Positions 54,378 through 63,213 of a stretch of DNA of 64,000 nt are shown piece by piece. Below the pieces are notes generated by a model that had not been told where the DNA came from, did no database searches, and saw only the letters and a program-made list of their open reading frames with translations. Within the stretch, counting starts at the first letter, position 1. Each line of letters starts with the position of its first letter. Source of the DNA: Actinomadura rubteroloni (lineage in GTDB: Bacteria > Actinomycetota > Actinomycetes > Streptosporangiales > Streptosporangiaceae); assembly GCF_002911665.1 (NCBI RefSeq), contig NZ_MTBP01000001.1, positions 1,798,001 through 1,862,000 of the forward strand, in the 5' to 3' direction. The translations under genes and the position numbers were made by a program.

Positions 54378-57300
54378 TCAGCTCAGGGGGAGGGCCACCT
54401 GGATCTGGGTGGTGACGCCCGTCGCGACGAAGAGGCCGCGGCCGGTCGGACCGCCCAGGGACGCGTTGCGCGGCAGGCGCAGGCCGAAGAGTTCGCCGTC
54501 CTCCGGGGTGTCCACCGACAGCAGGACGCCCGAGCGGGAGCGGCGCGCGTCGGGGAGGAAGCCCCGGTAGCCGCGGCCCAGATCGGCGGTGGTGCCGCCG
54601 AGGACGACCGCGTGTTCGCCGTCGCGGGCGGTGCGGAGGGCGTCGCGCAGGGCGTCGTCCAGTTCGGTCTCGTCCAGGAGTTCGGCGTCGTCCACGACCA
54701 CGACGTAGCGGTGCTCGCCGTGCACGGCCGTCTCCAGGTCCTCGGCGGTGGCGTCGGCGTCCAGGACGGCGAGGACCCCGGGGCGTCCGGCGAGCTGGCG
54801 CAGCGGCGAGCGGCGCGGCGTCACGAGGACGACCGGGACCAGGCCTCCCGCCACGGCCGGGTCCAGGAGCGAGCAGACGATCGTCCAGAGGGTCGTGGAG
54901 CGGCCGGTGCGCGGCGGGCCCGCCACGACGAACCCCGGGCCTTCGTTGAGGAGGTCCACGCCGACGGGGGCGAGGGTGTCGCCGCCGACGCCGACCAACG
55001 CCCACAGCGCGGACGGCGCCAGGAAGTCCGGGTCCAGGGCCATCGCCTCGCGGTAGGTCACGCGGACGGGCAGTTCGTCCACGTGCAGCGGGCGCTGCCG
55101 CCGGGGCAGCTTCCCGTACCGGCTGACGCACGCCCGTCCGATCTCCTGCAACGCGGTGACCTGCGCGGCGCCGGACGCGTCCTCCCCGAGCAGCCCGATC
55201 TGCGACTCGCGCAGCGGGATGCCGGGGGCGAGGTGCTCCAGGGCGCGGCCGGGCGGCATCGCGGCCGGCACCTGCCGGGGCTGGAGCCCGGCGTAGCCGT
55301 AGTCGTTGGGGTCGGCCATCCGCAGGATCAGCCGCCGGTCGAAGACCGTCGAGATCTGGCCGCCGAGACCGGAACGGTCGCCGGTGAAGACCGCGCGCAG
55401 GCCGACCGCCGCGCCCTCGCGCAGCAGGCGCAGCACCTGGTCGACGAGCCGTCCGTAGTCGTAGTGCTCGAACGCGGCGACGAAGGCTTCCCACCGGTCC
55501 AGCAGCAGGACCATCCACGGGAGCCGGTCGGTCGCGGCGACGGCGGCGCGCTGCTCGGCGAGCGAGGCGAACCCCGCCCCGGCGAGGAGCTGCTGCCGCC
55601 GCGACACCTCCGCCGACAGCGCGACGATCAGCCGCTCGCACCGGTCGAGCTGCTCGCGTCCGACGACGGCCCCGCAGTGCGGCAGCGACACGAGCGGCAG
55701 CAGCGCCCCGGCGCCGCAGTCGATCGCGTAGAGGTGGACGTCGTACGGCGAGCACGACCCGGCGAGGGACCCGGCGAGCGTGCGCAGCGCGGTGGAGCGG
55801 CCGGACCGGGCCGTCCCGGCGACGTAGAGGTGGCCGCCGCCCGCGAGGTCCAGCAGCAGCGGCTCGCGGGACTGGACGGCGGGCAGGTCGGTGATCCCGA
55901 ACGGGATCGGCGCGACGTCCACGACCGAGCCGCCCGCCGCCGTGCGCGGCGTCAGCCGGACGCGCTCGGGCAGCGGCGTCAGCCACGGCGACGGCTGGCG
56001 CGGGATGCGGGACCGGCGCGCGGCCTCGTCCACGGCCTGGACGAGCACGGCGAGGTCGGTGAGCATCGTCCCGTCGTCGGACGGGTCCTCGCCGCCGGGG
56101 AACGGGTGGCCGAGGCCCGTCCACGGCAGCGGCCGGACGACCGGCCCCCGCCCGGACGGCCCCGCGCCCGGCCGCCGCCCCCCGACCCGCGCGGACTGGA
56201 CGGCCTTGGCCGCGCCCGCTCCGGACCGGACGTGGCAGCGTCCCGGCGTGGCCTTGGAGATCTGCGCCGCGTCGGCGGTGCCGAGCAGGTCGCGCGACTC
56301 CTCGGCGTCGGTGACCCGCAGGACGATCCGCAGGTTCGTGTTCGCCCGGATGTCGGCGGTGACGACCCCCGCCGGGCGCTGCGTGGCGAGCAGCAGATGG
56401 ACGCCGAGGGACCGGCCGCGCCGGCCGATGTCCACGAGCCCGGCGAGGAAGTCGGGCAGCTCGCCGATCATCGCGGCGAACTCGTCGATGACCAGCAGCA
56501 GCCGGGGGACGGCCTGGCGCCCGGGATCGGCGGCGCGCACGTCGTTGTAGTCGTCCAGGTCCTTGGCGCCCGCCGCGAGCAGGATCTCCTCGCGGCGGCG
56601 CAGCTCGGCGGCCAGCGACTCCAGCGCGCGTTCGGTGGAGTGGCCGTCCAGGTCGGTGACCATCCCGACCGTGTGCGGCAGCTTCGCGCAGTCCTTGAAC
56701 GCGGCGCCGCCCTTGTAGTCGATGAGGACGAACGTCAGCTCGTCGGGCCGGTTCGCGACGGCGAGCCCCGCGATGAGCGTCTGGAGCAGCTCGGACTTGC
56801 CCGCGCCGGTGGTGCCCGCGATGAGGCCGTGCGGCCCGTCGGCGCGCAGGTCGAGGTGGTGGACGCCGTCCGCGCCGACGCCGACCGGCACGCGGGTGGA
56901 CCGCCCGCCGCCGGCCGCCCACGCGCGCAGGACGTGCTCGGCGGTCGGGTCGGGCATGTCGAGCAGGTCCAGCAGCCGGACCTCGCCGGGCAGGGCCTCG
57001 TCGCCGTCCTCGCGGGACACGTCGCGGACCGGCGCGAGCGCGCGGCCGAGCCGTTCGGCCCACGCCACCGAGACCTGGTCGGCGAGGACGGTCGCGGCGC
57101 CGTCCAGGCCGTCGCCGCGCAGCCGCAGCGTGACCGGGTTCTCGGGGTCGAGGGCGGCGACGGCGGAGCACTCCTCGGGCAGGAGGCGCTCCTCGTCGTC
57201 CAGGCAGATCGCGTGGATGCCGAACTCGGCGCCGCGCGCCAGCAGCATCGGCATGCCCGGGACGCGCCGCAGCGCCCGCGCGCCGTCCAGCACCAGCAGG

Positions 57301-58865
57301 ATGCTCCCGAACGCGGGCGGGGCGCCCGCCCCGGCGGCCTGCGCGGCGCGGCGCCGCTCGGTGAGGTGGATGGCCAGCTCGGTGACGCGGTGCGCGACGG
57401 ACTCGGGGTCGGTCCCGACGAGCGCCGCGCACTCCTCGCCCGAGCGCGGCGAGCAGTGCGGCAGCCAGCGCACCCAGTTCCACGCGTCGCCGGCGGCGGC
57501 GTCCCCGGCGGTGAGGACGACGATCGACAGGTCGCGGGGGCTGTGCAGGGCCGCGGCCTGCGCGACGAGCCAGCGCGCGAGCCCGCGTCCCGCGCCGCGC
57601 GGGCCGGTGACGCCGAGGACGCCGTACTCGGGCAGCGGCAGCGCGACCGGGACGAGCCGGGCGAGCGGGACCTGCGCGTCCGGGTCGTCTCCGGCGTCGA
57701 GCAGTTCGACCGCGGCGGGCAGGTCGGCGAGGCCGAGCCGCAGGTGCAGCGCGTCGGGGTCGTCGGCGCGGCGCTCCCACAGCCGCCGCCGGGGGCCGGT
57801 CGCGGTCAGCAGAATCTCGGCAGGGTCGGGGGACGCGGCGCGGCGCTCGGCCTGGTCCTCACGGCGCAGCCGGTCCAGCTCGCCGCCGAACGCGTCGGCG
57901 CGCACCTGGTACTCGCGCAGCGCCTTCTTGTACGACTTGCGCCCGTACAGCCGGTCGCCGAGCCATTCGCCGACGGCCGTCAGCGGCCACGCCAGCGCGA
58001 ACAGCGCCCACCACCACTGCCCGAGCCCGAACGCCATGACCAGGCCGAACGCGGAGAACAGCAGCGCGCCGAACAGCCGCAGCCGCTCGCGCGGGTCCCG
58101 CTCGGGACGGCGCGGCACCGCGACCGACCGGGCGCGCCCGGCGGGACGCAGCCGCGGCGGGCGGTTGAACGCCAGCCCGCCGCCGGGCAGCGGCTCCAGA
58201 TGCGTGTCCGGCGGGGCGCTCGGGACCTGCGTGAGGACGGTCGCGCCGACGGTCAGCATCCCGCCGGGCGGCCAGTGCGTCCGGCCGGACGGCAGCGCCT
58301 CGCCGTCCAGCAGCGCTGTCGTGTGCGCGGACGGCTCGACCAGCACCTGGTCGCGGGCGACGGTGATCCGCAGCGACGCGGCCGGGACGCCGGGGTCGGG
58401 GACGGTGATGTCGACCGCCGCGCCCGAGCCGAGCGTCCCGACGCCGAGCCCGAGCCGGTGGACGGTCCCGGCCGCGGGGCCGCCGACGACGCGGATCTCG
58501 GCCAGCCCGGTCGGCTCGGCGAGGACGGTCGCGGCGGCGGTGCGCTCCTCGACGGCCAGCACCGCCCCGTCGCGCAGCTCCCGGACGGCCAGCGCCTCGG
58601 GGTCGAGCATCCGGCCGTCCATCCACAGGGCGCGCCGCTCCTTGACGGGGCTGCCCGCGGGCGGGGCGGCGGCGACCCCGCCCGAGCGCGCGTCCGTCGC
58701 GAAACGCGGGGCGGGAACGGCGGAAACGATCTCGTCAGGGGACGCGGCGCCATTCAGCGTTCCGTGCAGCGAGCGCGCGACGCCGTCGACCGTCATTTCG
58801 GAATCGACATGGATCACGACGTCCCGGGGACCGTCCCCGGTGAGCGCGGTACACGAGATCCGCAT
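54378..58865 (-). CDS. FHA-containing FtsK/SpoIIIE (EccC/EssC-type) type VII secretion ATPase
   Basis: The 1495-residue membrane protein begins with a ubiquitin-like segment, an FHA-type domain (about residues 120-210), two transmembrane helices (residues 262-300) and then ATPase modules. Module 1 is intact (Walker A GTTGAGKSELLQ near 682, Walker B LLLVIDEFAAMI). Modules 2 (GTARSGRSTALR near 1016) and 3 (GPPRTGRSTTLW near 1315) have Arg in place of the Walker A Lys. A further glycine-rich segment (GPRGAGRGLARW) before module 1 may be the degenerate fourth ATPase domain known in EccC. An N-terminal FHA is typical of Firmicutes EssC rather than mycobacterial EccC. No eccB, eccD, eccE or mycP is nearby. 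Confidence 0.85.
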   Translation of the reverse strand: MRISCTALTGDGPRDVVIHVDSEMTVDGVARSLHGTLNGAASPDEIVSAVPAPRFATDARSGGVAAAPPAGSPVKERRALWMDGRMLDPEALAVRELRDGAVLAVEERTAAATVLAEPTGLAEIRVVGGPAAGTVHRLGLGVGTLGSGAAVDITVPDPGVPAASLRITVARDQVLVEPSAHTTALLDGEALPSGRTHWPPGGMLTVGATVLTQVPSAPPDTHLEPLPGGGLAFNRPPRLRPAGRARSVAVPRRPERDPRERLRLFGALLFSAFGLVMAFGLGQWWWALFALAWPLTAVGEWLGDRLYGRKSYKKALREYQVRADAFGGELDRLRREDQAERRAASPDPAEILLTATGPRRRLWERRADDPDALHLRLGLADLPAAVELLDAGDDPDAQVPLARLVPVALPLPEYGVLGVTGPRGAGRGLARWLVAQAAALHSPRDLSIVVLTAGDAAAGDAWNWVRWLPHCSPRSGEECAALVGTDPESVAHRVTELAIHLTERRRAAQAAGAGAPPAFGSILLVLDGARALRRVPGMPMLLARGAEFGIHAICLDDEERLLPEECSAVAALDPENPVTLRLRGDGLDGAATVLADQVSVAWAERLGRALAPVRDVSREDGDEALPGEVRLLDLLDMPDPTAEHVLRAWAAGGGRSTRVPVGVGADGVHHLDLRADGPHGLIAGTTGAGKSELLQTLIAGLAVANRPDELTFVLIDYKGGAAFKDCAKLPHTVGMVTDLDGHSTERALESLAAELRRREEILLAAGAKDLDDYNDVRAADPGRQAVPRLLLVIDEFAAMIGELPDFLAGLVDIGRRGRSLGVHLLLATQRPAGVVTADIRANTNLRIVLRVTDAEESRDLLGTADAAQISKATPGRCHVRSGAGAAKAVQSARVGGRRPGAGPSGRGPVVRPLPWTGLGHPFPGGEDPSDDGTMLTDLAVLVQAVDEAARRSRIPRQPSPWLTPLPERVRLTPRTAAGGSVVDVAPIPFGITDLPAVQSREPLLLDLAGGGHLYVAGTARSGRSTALRTLAGSLAGSCSPYDVHLYAIDCGAGALLPLVSLPHCGAVVGREQLDRCERLIVALSAEVSRRQQLLAGAGFASLAEQRAAVAATDRLPWMVLLLDRWEAFVAAFEHYDYGRLVDQVLRLLREGAAVGLRAVFTGDRSGLGGQISTVFDRRLILRMADPNDYGYAGLQPRQVPAAMPPGRALEHLAPGIPLRESQIGLLGEDASGAAQVTALQEIGRACVSRYGKLPRRQRPLHVDELPVRVTYREAMALDPDFLAPSALWALVGVGGDTLAPVGVDLLNEGPGFVVAGPPRTGRSTTLWTIVCSLLDPAVAGGLVPVVLVTPRRSPLRQLAGRPGVLAVLDADATAEDLETAVHGEHRYVVVVDDAELLDETELDDALRDALRTARDGEHAVVLGGTTADLGRGYRGFLPDARRSRSGVLLSVDTPEDGELFGLRLPRNASLGGPTGRGLFVATGVTTQIQVALPLS

Positions 58866-59215
58866 TCGAGCCCCTTCGTCGCCCGGTCGCCGGGAGCCCC
58901 GGCGTTCGGGTCAGCTTAATTACTCGGCCCCGCCGGGGCTGCGGGTCCCGCCGCCGCGCCCGGACCATCGATTCGCCGCGAAGCCCAGCAGATCATGACA
59001 AATGCGTCTAGTATTCGGGTGACTGTCAGCGGATCATGTCACCGGTGGTCAGAACCGGAGTGGCCGCGAAAAGCACTGGTCAACCCGGTGCGTTCCGTCA
59101 CGGCCCGGCTTCACCGCGCCGAACGCATTGACGTGACCTCGCGATCACCGCGAGCATGGATCGCTCGACAGGCGGCGGATCTCGGCCGGCGGCGCACGCC
59201 GGACGGGAAGGAGCG
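58866..59215. promoter_or_regulatory. Divergent region between the EccC-type and Tad genes
   Basis: No gene is seen in these 350 bases. TAGTAT at 59009-59014 is the best -10 candidate for the Tad operon, in a relatively A/T-rich stretch. GGTGAC-N14-GTCACC (59018-59043) is an inverted repeat just downstream of that start. TTAATTACT at 58916-58924 may belong to the EccC-side promoter. Confidence 0.4.
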
Positions 59216-60091
59216 GTGGCCAGCGCGATGAAGTCCAACCAGTCGGCGGTCGCGGGAGGCGACTCCCCCCGCGGCGGCGGGGTCTCGTTGAACCCTCCCG
59301 GCGGAGCGGGCGGCCTCGGCGGATCCGGGCTCGGCGCGGCGGGCGGCCAGCGGCTGCCGGTGGCGCCGCGCGAACGGCGTCCCGCGCTCGCGGCGCTCGC
59401 CGTGCTGCTCATCCTCGGCGGCGCCCTGACCAGCGCGTACCTGGTGATGGCCAGCGGGCAGCGGGTGTCGGCGATCCGCATCGCGCAGCCCGTCGCGGCG
59501 GGCCAGCGCATCCCGGCGTCGGCGCTGCAGGAGGTCCAGGTCGGCGACACCGGCGACGACTACTTCATCGCCTGGTCGGAGCGCGCCAAGGTCGTCCAGG
59601 CGTACGCGGCCGTGCCGCTGGTGAAGGGCGCGCTGCTGACGAACGGGATGGTCAGCCGGGACGACGACGCGGCGCGCGGCCGGGTCGTCGTCGGGCTCGC
59701 GGTCAAACCCGGCCAGTTCCCCGGCGGCGTGACGGTCGGCGCGCGGGTCGCGCTCTACGCGGTCGCGGCCGGAGCGGGCGGCGGGTCGGGCGGCGGACGC
59801 ACCGGGACCGTCCTGTCCGGCGACGCGATCGTCATGGACATCGGCCGCGGCGACGCCGAGAAGCTCGGCGGCGGCGACCAGACCACGCTGGACGTGGCCG
59901 TCCCGGCGGCCGAGGCCGCGAAGGTGGCGCAGGCCGCCTCGCTCGGCGCGGTCGCGGTGGCGCTGCTGCCCGAGGGCACCAAGATCCCGACGACGCAGGG
60001 CGGCGGTGGCGACGTGCCCCCGGCGGGCAAGACCCAGCAGCCGACGGGGACCGCGCCGAACAGCGGGACCAGTCCGAGCGCGGGGAACTGA
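59216..60091 (+). CDS. SAF-domain protein, CpaB/RcpC-like, of a Tad pilus locus
   Basis: The product has a Gly-rich cytosolic N-terminus, one membrane helix (ALAALAVLLILGGALTSAYL), and an SAF domain starting VAAGQRIPASALQEVQV, followed by VPLVKGALLTNGMV and GLAVKPGQFPGGVTVGARV. CpaB-like proteins sit in the envelope and help assemble Flp pili. The start is unclear: GTG at 59216 lies close to AAGGAG (two bases), while ATG at 59228 lies fourteen bases away. It is first in an operon with the CpaE-like, CpaF, TadB and TadC genes, with a two-base gap to the next. Confidence 0.75.
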   Translation: MASAMKSNQSAVAGGDSPRGGGVSLNPPGGAGGLGGSGLGAAGGQRLPVAPRERRPALAALAVLLILGGALTSAYLVMASGQRVSAIRIAQPVAAGQRIPASALQEVQVGDTGDDYFIAWSERAKVVQAYAAVPLVKGALLTNGMVSRDDDAARGRVVVGLAVKPGQFPGGVTVGARVALYAVAAGAGGGSGGGRTGTVLSGDAIVMDIGRGDAEKLGGGDQTTLDVAVPAAEAAKVAQAASLGAVAVALLPEGTKIPTTQGGGGDVPPAGKTQQPTGTAPNSGTSPSAGN

Positions 60092-60093
60092 CC

Positions 60094-60957
60094 GTGGCCC
60101 TCATCGCCCTCGCCGCCGACAAGGGAGCGCCCGGCGTCACCACGGCCGCCGTGGCGCTCGGCGCGGTCTGGCCCCGTCCGGTCCTGGTCGCCGAGTGCGA
60201 CCAGGCGGGCGGCGACCTCGTCTACCGCCTGCCCGCCGAGGACACCGGCGACGCCGGGATGCTCAACCCGTCGCGCGGCCTGCTCAGCCTCGCCGCGACG
60301 GCCCGGCGCGGGCTGCGCCCCGACCAGATCGCCGAGCACTGCCAGCGGCTCGTCGGCGGCCTCGACGTGCTCGTCGGGCTGACCAGCGCCGAGCAGGCGC
60401 AGGCGATGACGTGGCTGTGGGGGCCGCTCGGGCGCGCGTTCGCCGGGCTCGGATCGGTGGACGTCCTCGCCGACTGCGGACGGCTCGGCGCGGGCAGCCC
60501 GCTGCTGGACCTCATGCGCGAGGCCGACCTCGTCGTGCTCGTCACCCGCGCCACCCTGGAACAGGTCGCCCACCTGCGCGAACGCGTCGCGGTGCTGGGG
60601 GAGGAGCTGCGCGGCGGGCCGCCGCTCGGCGTGCTCGTCCTCGCCGACCCGCGCGCCTTCCGCGGCTCGGTCGCCGAGGTCGACCGCATCCTCGCCGGCA
60701 CGCGCCGCCGGCTGGCGGGCCAGGCCGACGCCGCGCGCCCCGGCCCGGCGGCGCCGTCGGTGAGCGTCCTCGGCGGGCTCGCGCTCGACCCGAAGGGCGC
60801 CGACCTGCTCGGCGGCCGGTGGGGCGGCCGGCTCGACCGCTCGCTGCTGATCCGCTCCGCGCGCGAGGCCGCCGCCGACCTGGCCGGACGCGTCGTCGCC
60901 GGCGCGGCCCGTCCGCCCGCCGACACCGCGCCGCTTGTCGAGGACGGGAGGCGCTAG
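60094..60957 (+). CDS. CpaE-like MinD/ParA-family protein with altered P-loop
   Basis: The 287-residue protein begins LIALAADKGAPGVTTAAVAL, a deviant Walker A motif in which the signature Lys (residue 10) is kept but the usual GKT/GKS has become GVT. Downstream VLVAECDQAGGDL and VLADCGRLGAG correspond to the switch regions of MinD-like ATPases. CpaE-type proteins position or assemble the pilus machine. The P-loop change suggests weak or no ATP hydrolysis, although related actinobacterial proteins may share it. GTG at 60094 is used, and its stop touches the cpaF start. Confidence 0.75.
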   Translation: MALIALAADKGAPGVTTAAVALGAVWPRPVLVAECDQAGGDLVYRLPAEDTGDAGMLNPSRGLLSLAATARRGLRPDQIAEHCQRLVGGLDVLVGLTSAEQAQAMTWLWGPLGRAFAGLGSVDVLADCGRLGAGSPLLDLMREADLVVLVTRATLEQVAHLRERVAVLGEELRGGPPLGVLVLADPRAFRGSVAEVDRILAGTRRRLAGQADAARPGPAAPSVSVLGGLALDPKGADLLGGRWGGRLDRSLLIRSAREAAADLAGRVVAGAARPPADTAPLVEDGRR

Positions 60958-62262
60958 ATGGACCACGGACTCGTCAAACGGCTCCGCCAGGAAGTCGGCG
61001 ACCGGCTCGCCCAGCAGCGGCGGCTGGACGCCGCGCACGGGCTCGCGGCGATGTCGGGCGAGGACGAGCGCCAGTTCGCCCGCGCGCTCATCGGGCAGGT
61101 CCTGGAGGAGTACGCGCGCGGCGAGATCACGTCCGGGCGCCGTCCGCCGAACGCCGAGGAGGAAGAGGCGCTCGCGGCGGGCGTCCACGCGGCGCTGTTC
61201 GGCGTCGGCCGGCTCCAGCCGCTGCTGGAGGACCCCGAGATCGAGAACATCGACGTCAACGGCTGCGACCGCGTGTTCATCGGGTACGCCGACGGACGCG
61301 AGGCCATGGGGGAGCCCGTCGCCGAGAGCGACGAGGAACTGGTCGAACTCATCCAGATCCTCGCGGCCTACAGCGGCCTGTCGTCGCGTCCGTTCGACAC
61401 CGCCAACCCCGAACTCGACCTGCGCCTCCCGGACGGGTCGCGCCTGTCGGCGGTGATGGACGTGACCGTCCGGCCCGCGCTCTCGATCCGCCGCGCCCGC
61501 CTCGGCAAGGTGTTCCTCGCCGACCTGGTCGGGACCGGGACGTTCAGCGCCGAGCTGGGCCGGTTCTTCCGCGCGGCCGTCCACGCCCGCAAGAACATCA
61601 TGATCGCCGGTGCGACCAACGCGGGGAAGACGACGCTGTTGCGCGCCATCGCCAACGAGATCCCGGCGCACGAGCGGCTGATCACCGTCGAGCGGGCGCT
61701 GGAACTCGGGCTGGACGCGTTCCCCGAGCTGCACCCGAACGTCGTCGCGTTCGAGCAGCGGCTCCCGAACTCCGAGGGCCAGGGCCTCATCTCGATGGCG
61801 GACCTGGTACGGCGGTCGCTGCGCATGAACCCGTCCCGCGTGATCGTCGGCGAGGTGCTCGGCGACGAGATCGTCACGATGCTCAACGCGATGACGCAGG
61901 GCAACGACGGCTCGCTGTCCACCATCCACGCGAACTCCTCGGCGGAGGTGTTCAACCGCATCGCGACGTACGCGATCCAGTCCGAGGAACGGCTGCCCGT
62001 CGACGCGACGCATATGCTCATCGCGGGCGCCATCGACTTCGTCGTGTTCATCGAGAAGCGCAACGACTACGCGCGCGGCGGGCGGCTGCGCCGGTACGTC
62101 GCGAGCGTCCGCGAGGTGACGGGCAGCGACGGGCGCGTGCTGTCGTCGGAGGTGTTCGCGCTCGGCCCGGACGGCACGGCCGTCCCGCACGCGCCGATCG
62201 CCTGCGCCGACGACCTCGCCGAGTACGGGTACGACCCGGCGCGCGAGGCCGTCCAGTGGTGA
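60958..62262 (+). CDS. tadA: Tad pilus assembly / secretion ATPase
   Basis: The 434-residue hexameric ATPase (CpaF/TadA, GspE-like) powers pilus assembly. An N-terminal helical domain is followed by the core with Walker A MIAGATNAGKTTLLRAIANE (residues about 217-236), the Asp box around ERALELGLD, Walker B NPSRVIVGEVLGDE, in which the usual Arg after GEV is Leu, and the His box SLSTIHANSSAEVF. ATG at 60958 follows the upstream stop without a gap after GGGAGG. It acts with the TadB and TadC membrane proteins encoded next. Confidence 0.92.
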   Translation: MDHGLVKRLRQEVGDRLAQQRRLDAAHGLAAMSGEDERQFARALIGQVLEEYARGEITSGRRPPNAEEEEALAAGVHAALFGVGRLQPLLEDPEIENIDVNGCDRVFIGYADGREAMGEPVAESDEELVELIQILAAYSGLSSRPFDTANPELDLRLPDGSRLSAVMDVTVRPALSIRRARLGKVFLADLVGTGTFSAELGRFFRAAVHARKNIMIAGATNAGKTTLLRAIANEIPAHERLITVERALELGLDAFPELHPNVVAFEQRLPNSEGQGLISMADLVRRSLRMNPSRVIVGEVLGDEIVTMLNAMTQGNDGSLSTIHANSSAEVFNRIATYAIQSEERLPVDATHMLIAGAIDFVVFIEKRNDYARGGRLRRYVASVREVTGSDGRVLSSEVFALGPDGTAVPHAPIACADDLAEYGYDPAREAVQW

Positions 62263-62271
62263 GGGGGCGCG

Positions 62272-63213
62272 GTGTACTCGGCTGACGTCCTGCTGGCGAT
62301 CGCGGCGGGCGCGCTCGCGGGCGGCGGGATCCTGCTGCTCGTCGCGAGCCTGCGCGGGATGCCGGTGCGGCGCGGCCCCGACCGGGCGCGGCGCCGCGAG
62401 GAGATGATCCGCACCCTGACCACCCGCACGGCCGTCGCCGTCCTCGCCGGGGCCGCGGTGCTGGTCGTGACGCGCTGGCCGATGGCGGCGATCGGGACGG
62501 GCGTGCTCGTCCTCGCCTGGAACGGCCTGGCGGGCGGCGCCGCCGAGGAACGGCGCGGGATGGCGCGGCTGGAGGGCCTGGCCGCGTGGTCGGAGTCGCT
62601 GCGCGACACGATCGCGGGCGCGGTCGGGCTGGAGCAGGCGATCCCGGCGTCGCTGCGCGCGGCGGCGCCCGCGCTCCAGCGCCCGCTGCGCGACCTCGTG
62701 GACCGCCTCCACACCCGCGTGCCGATGCCCGAGGCGCTGCGCCGGTTCGCCGACGACCTGGACGACCCGTCCGCCGACCTCGTCGTCGCCGCCCTGATCC
62801 TGAACGCCAAGCTGCGCGGCCCCGGCCTGCGCGACATGCTCGGCGCGCTCGCGACGTCCGCCCGCGCCGAACTGGACATGCGGCGCCGCGTGGAGGCCGA
62901 CCGGCGCTCGACGCGGCGCAGCGTCCGGATCGTCGTCGGCGTCTCGGTCGGGACGGCCATCGCGCTCGCGGTGTTCAACCACTCCTACGTCGAGCCGTAC
63001 GACGACTTCCTCGGACAGCTCGTCCTGTGCGTGGTCATCGGCCTGTACGCCCTGGGCTTCCTGTGGCTGCGCCGTCTGGCACGGCACGAACTGCCCGACC
63101 GCTTCCTCGCCGGCCGCGAAGACCGTCCGGGCGTCCCGAGCGAGGTCCCGTCCACAGTCGCCGGCTGGCGCGGCCGTTCCCCCCTCCGCTCCCGCGAAGG
63201 GGGCATGCAGTGA
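62272..63213 (+). CDS. TadB-like type II secretion F-family membrane protein
   Basis: The 313-residue protein has hydrophobic helices at the N-terminus (LLAIAAGALAGGGILLLVAS and AVAVLAGAAVLVVTRWPMAA) and at the C-terminus (IVVGVSVGTAIALAVFNHSY, LVLCVVIGLYALGFLWL), with a cytosolic four-helix T2SSF domain between (AWSESLRDTIAGAVGLEQAI and onwards). TadB proteins form the inner-membrane platform with TadC. GTG at 62272 follows GAGGGGGC. The stop overlaps the next start by four bases. Confidence 0.85.
   Translation: MYSADVLLAIAAGALAGGGILLLVASLRGMPVRRGPDRARRREEMIRTLTTRTAVAVLAGAAVLVVTRWPMAAIGTGVLVLAWNGLAGGAAEERRGMARLEGLAAWSESLRDTIAGAVGLEQAIPASLRAAAPALQRPLRDLVDRLHTRVPMPEALRRFADDLDDPSADLVVAALILNAKLRGPGLRDMLGALATSARAELDMRRRVEADRRSTRRSVRIVVGVSVGTAIALAVFNHSYVEPYDDFLGQLVLCVVIGLYALGFLWLRRLARHELPDRFLAGREDRPGVPSEVPSTVAGWRGRSPLRSREGGMQ

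Noticed and set aside
54612..58919. 1435-codon plus-strand frame opposite the EccC-type gene
   Set aside because: The minus strand shows FHA, transmembrane and P-loop motifs; the plus frame has none and is a shadow.
59755..63087. 1110-codon minus-strand frame over the Tad genes
   Set aside because: It covers four well-supported plus-strand genes with typical motifs and overlaps; no protein features are seen in it.
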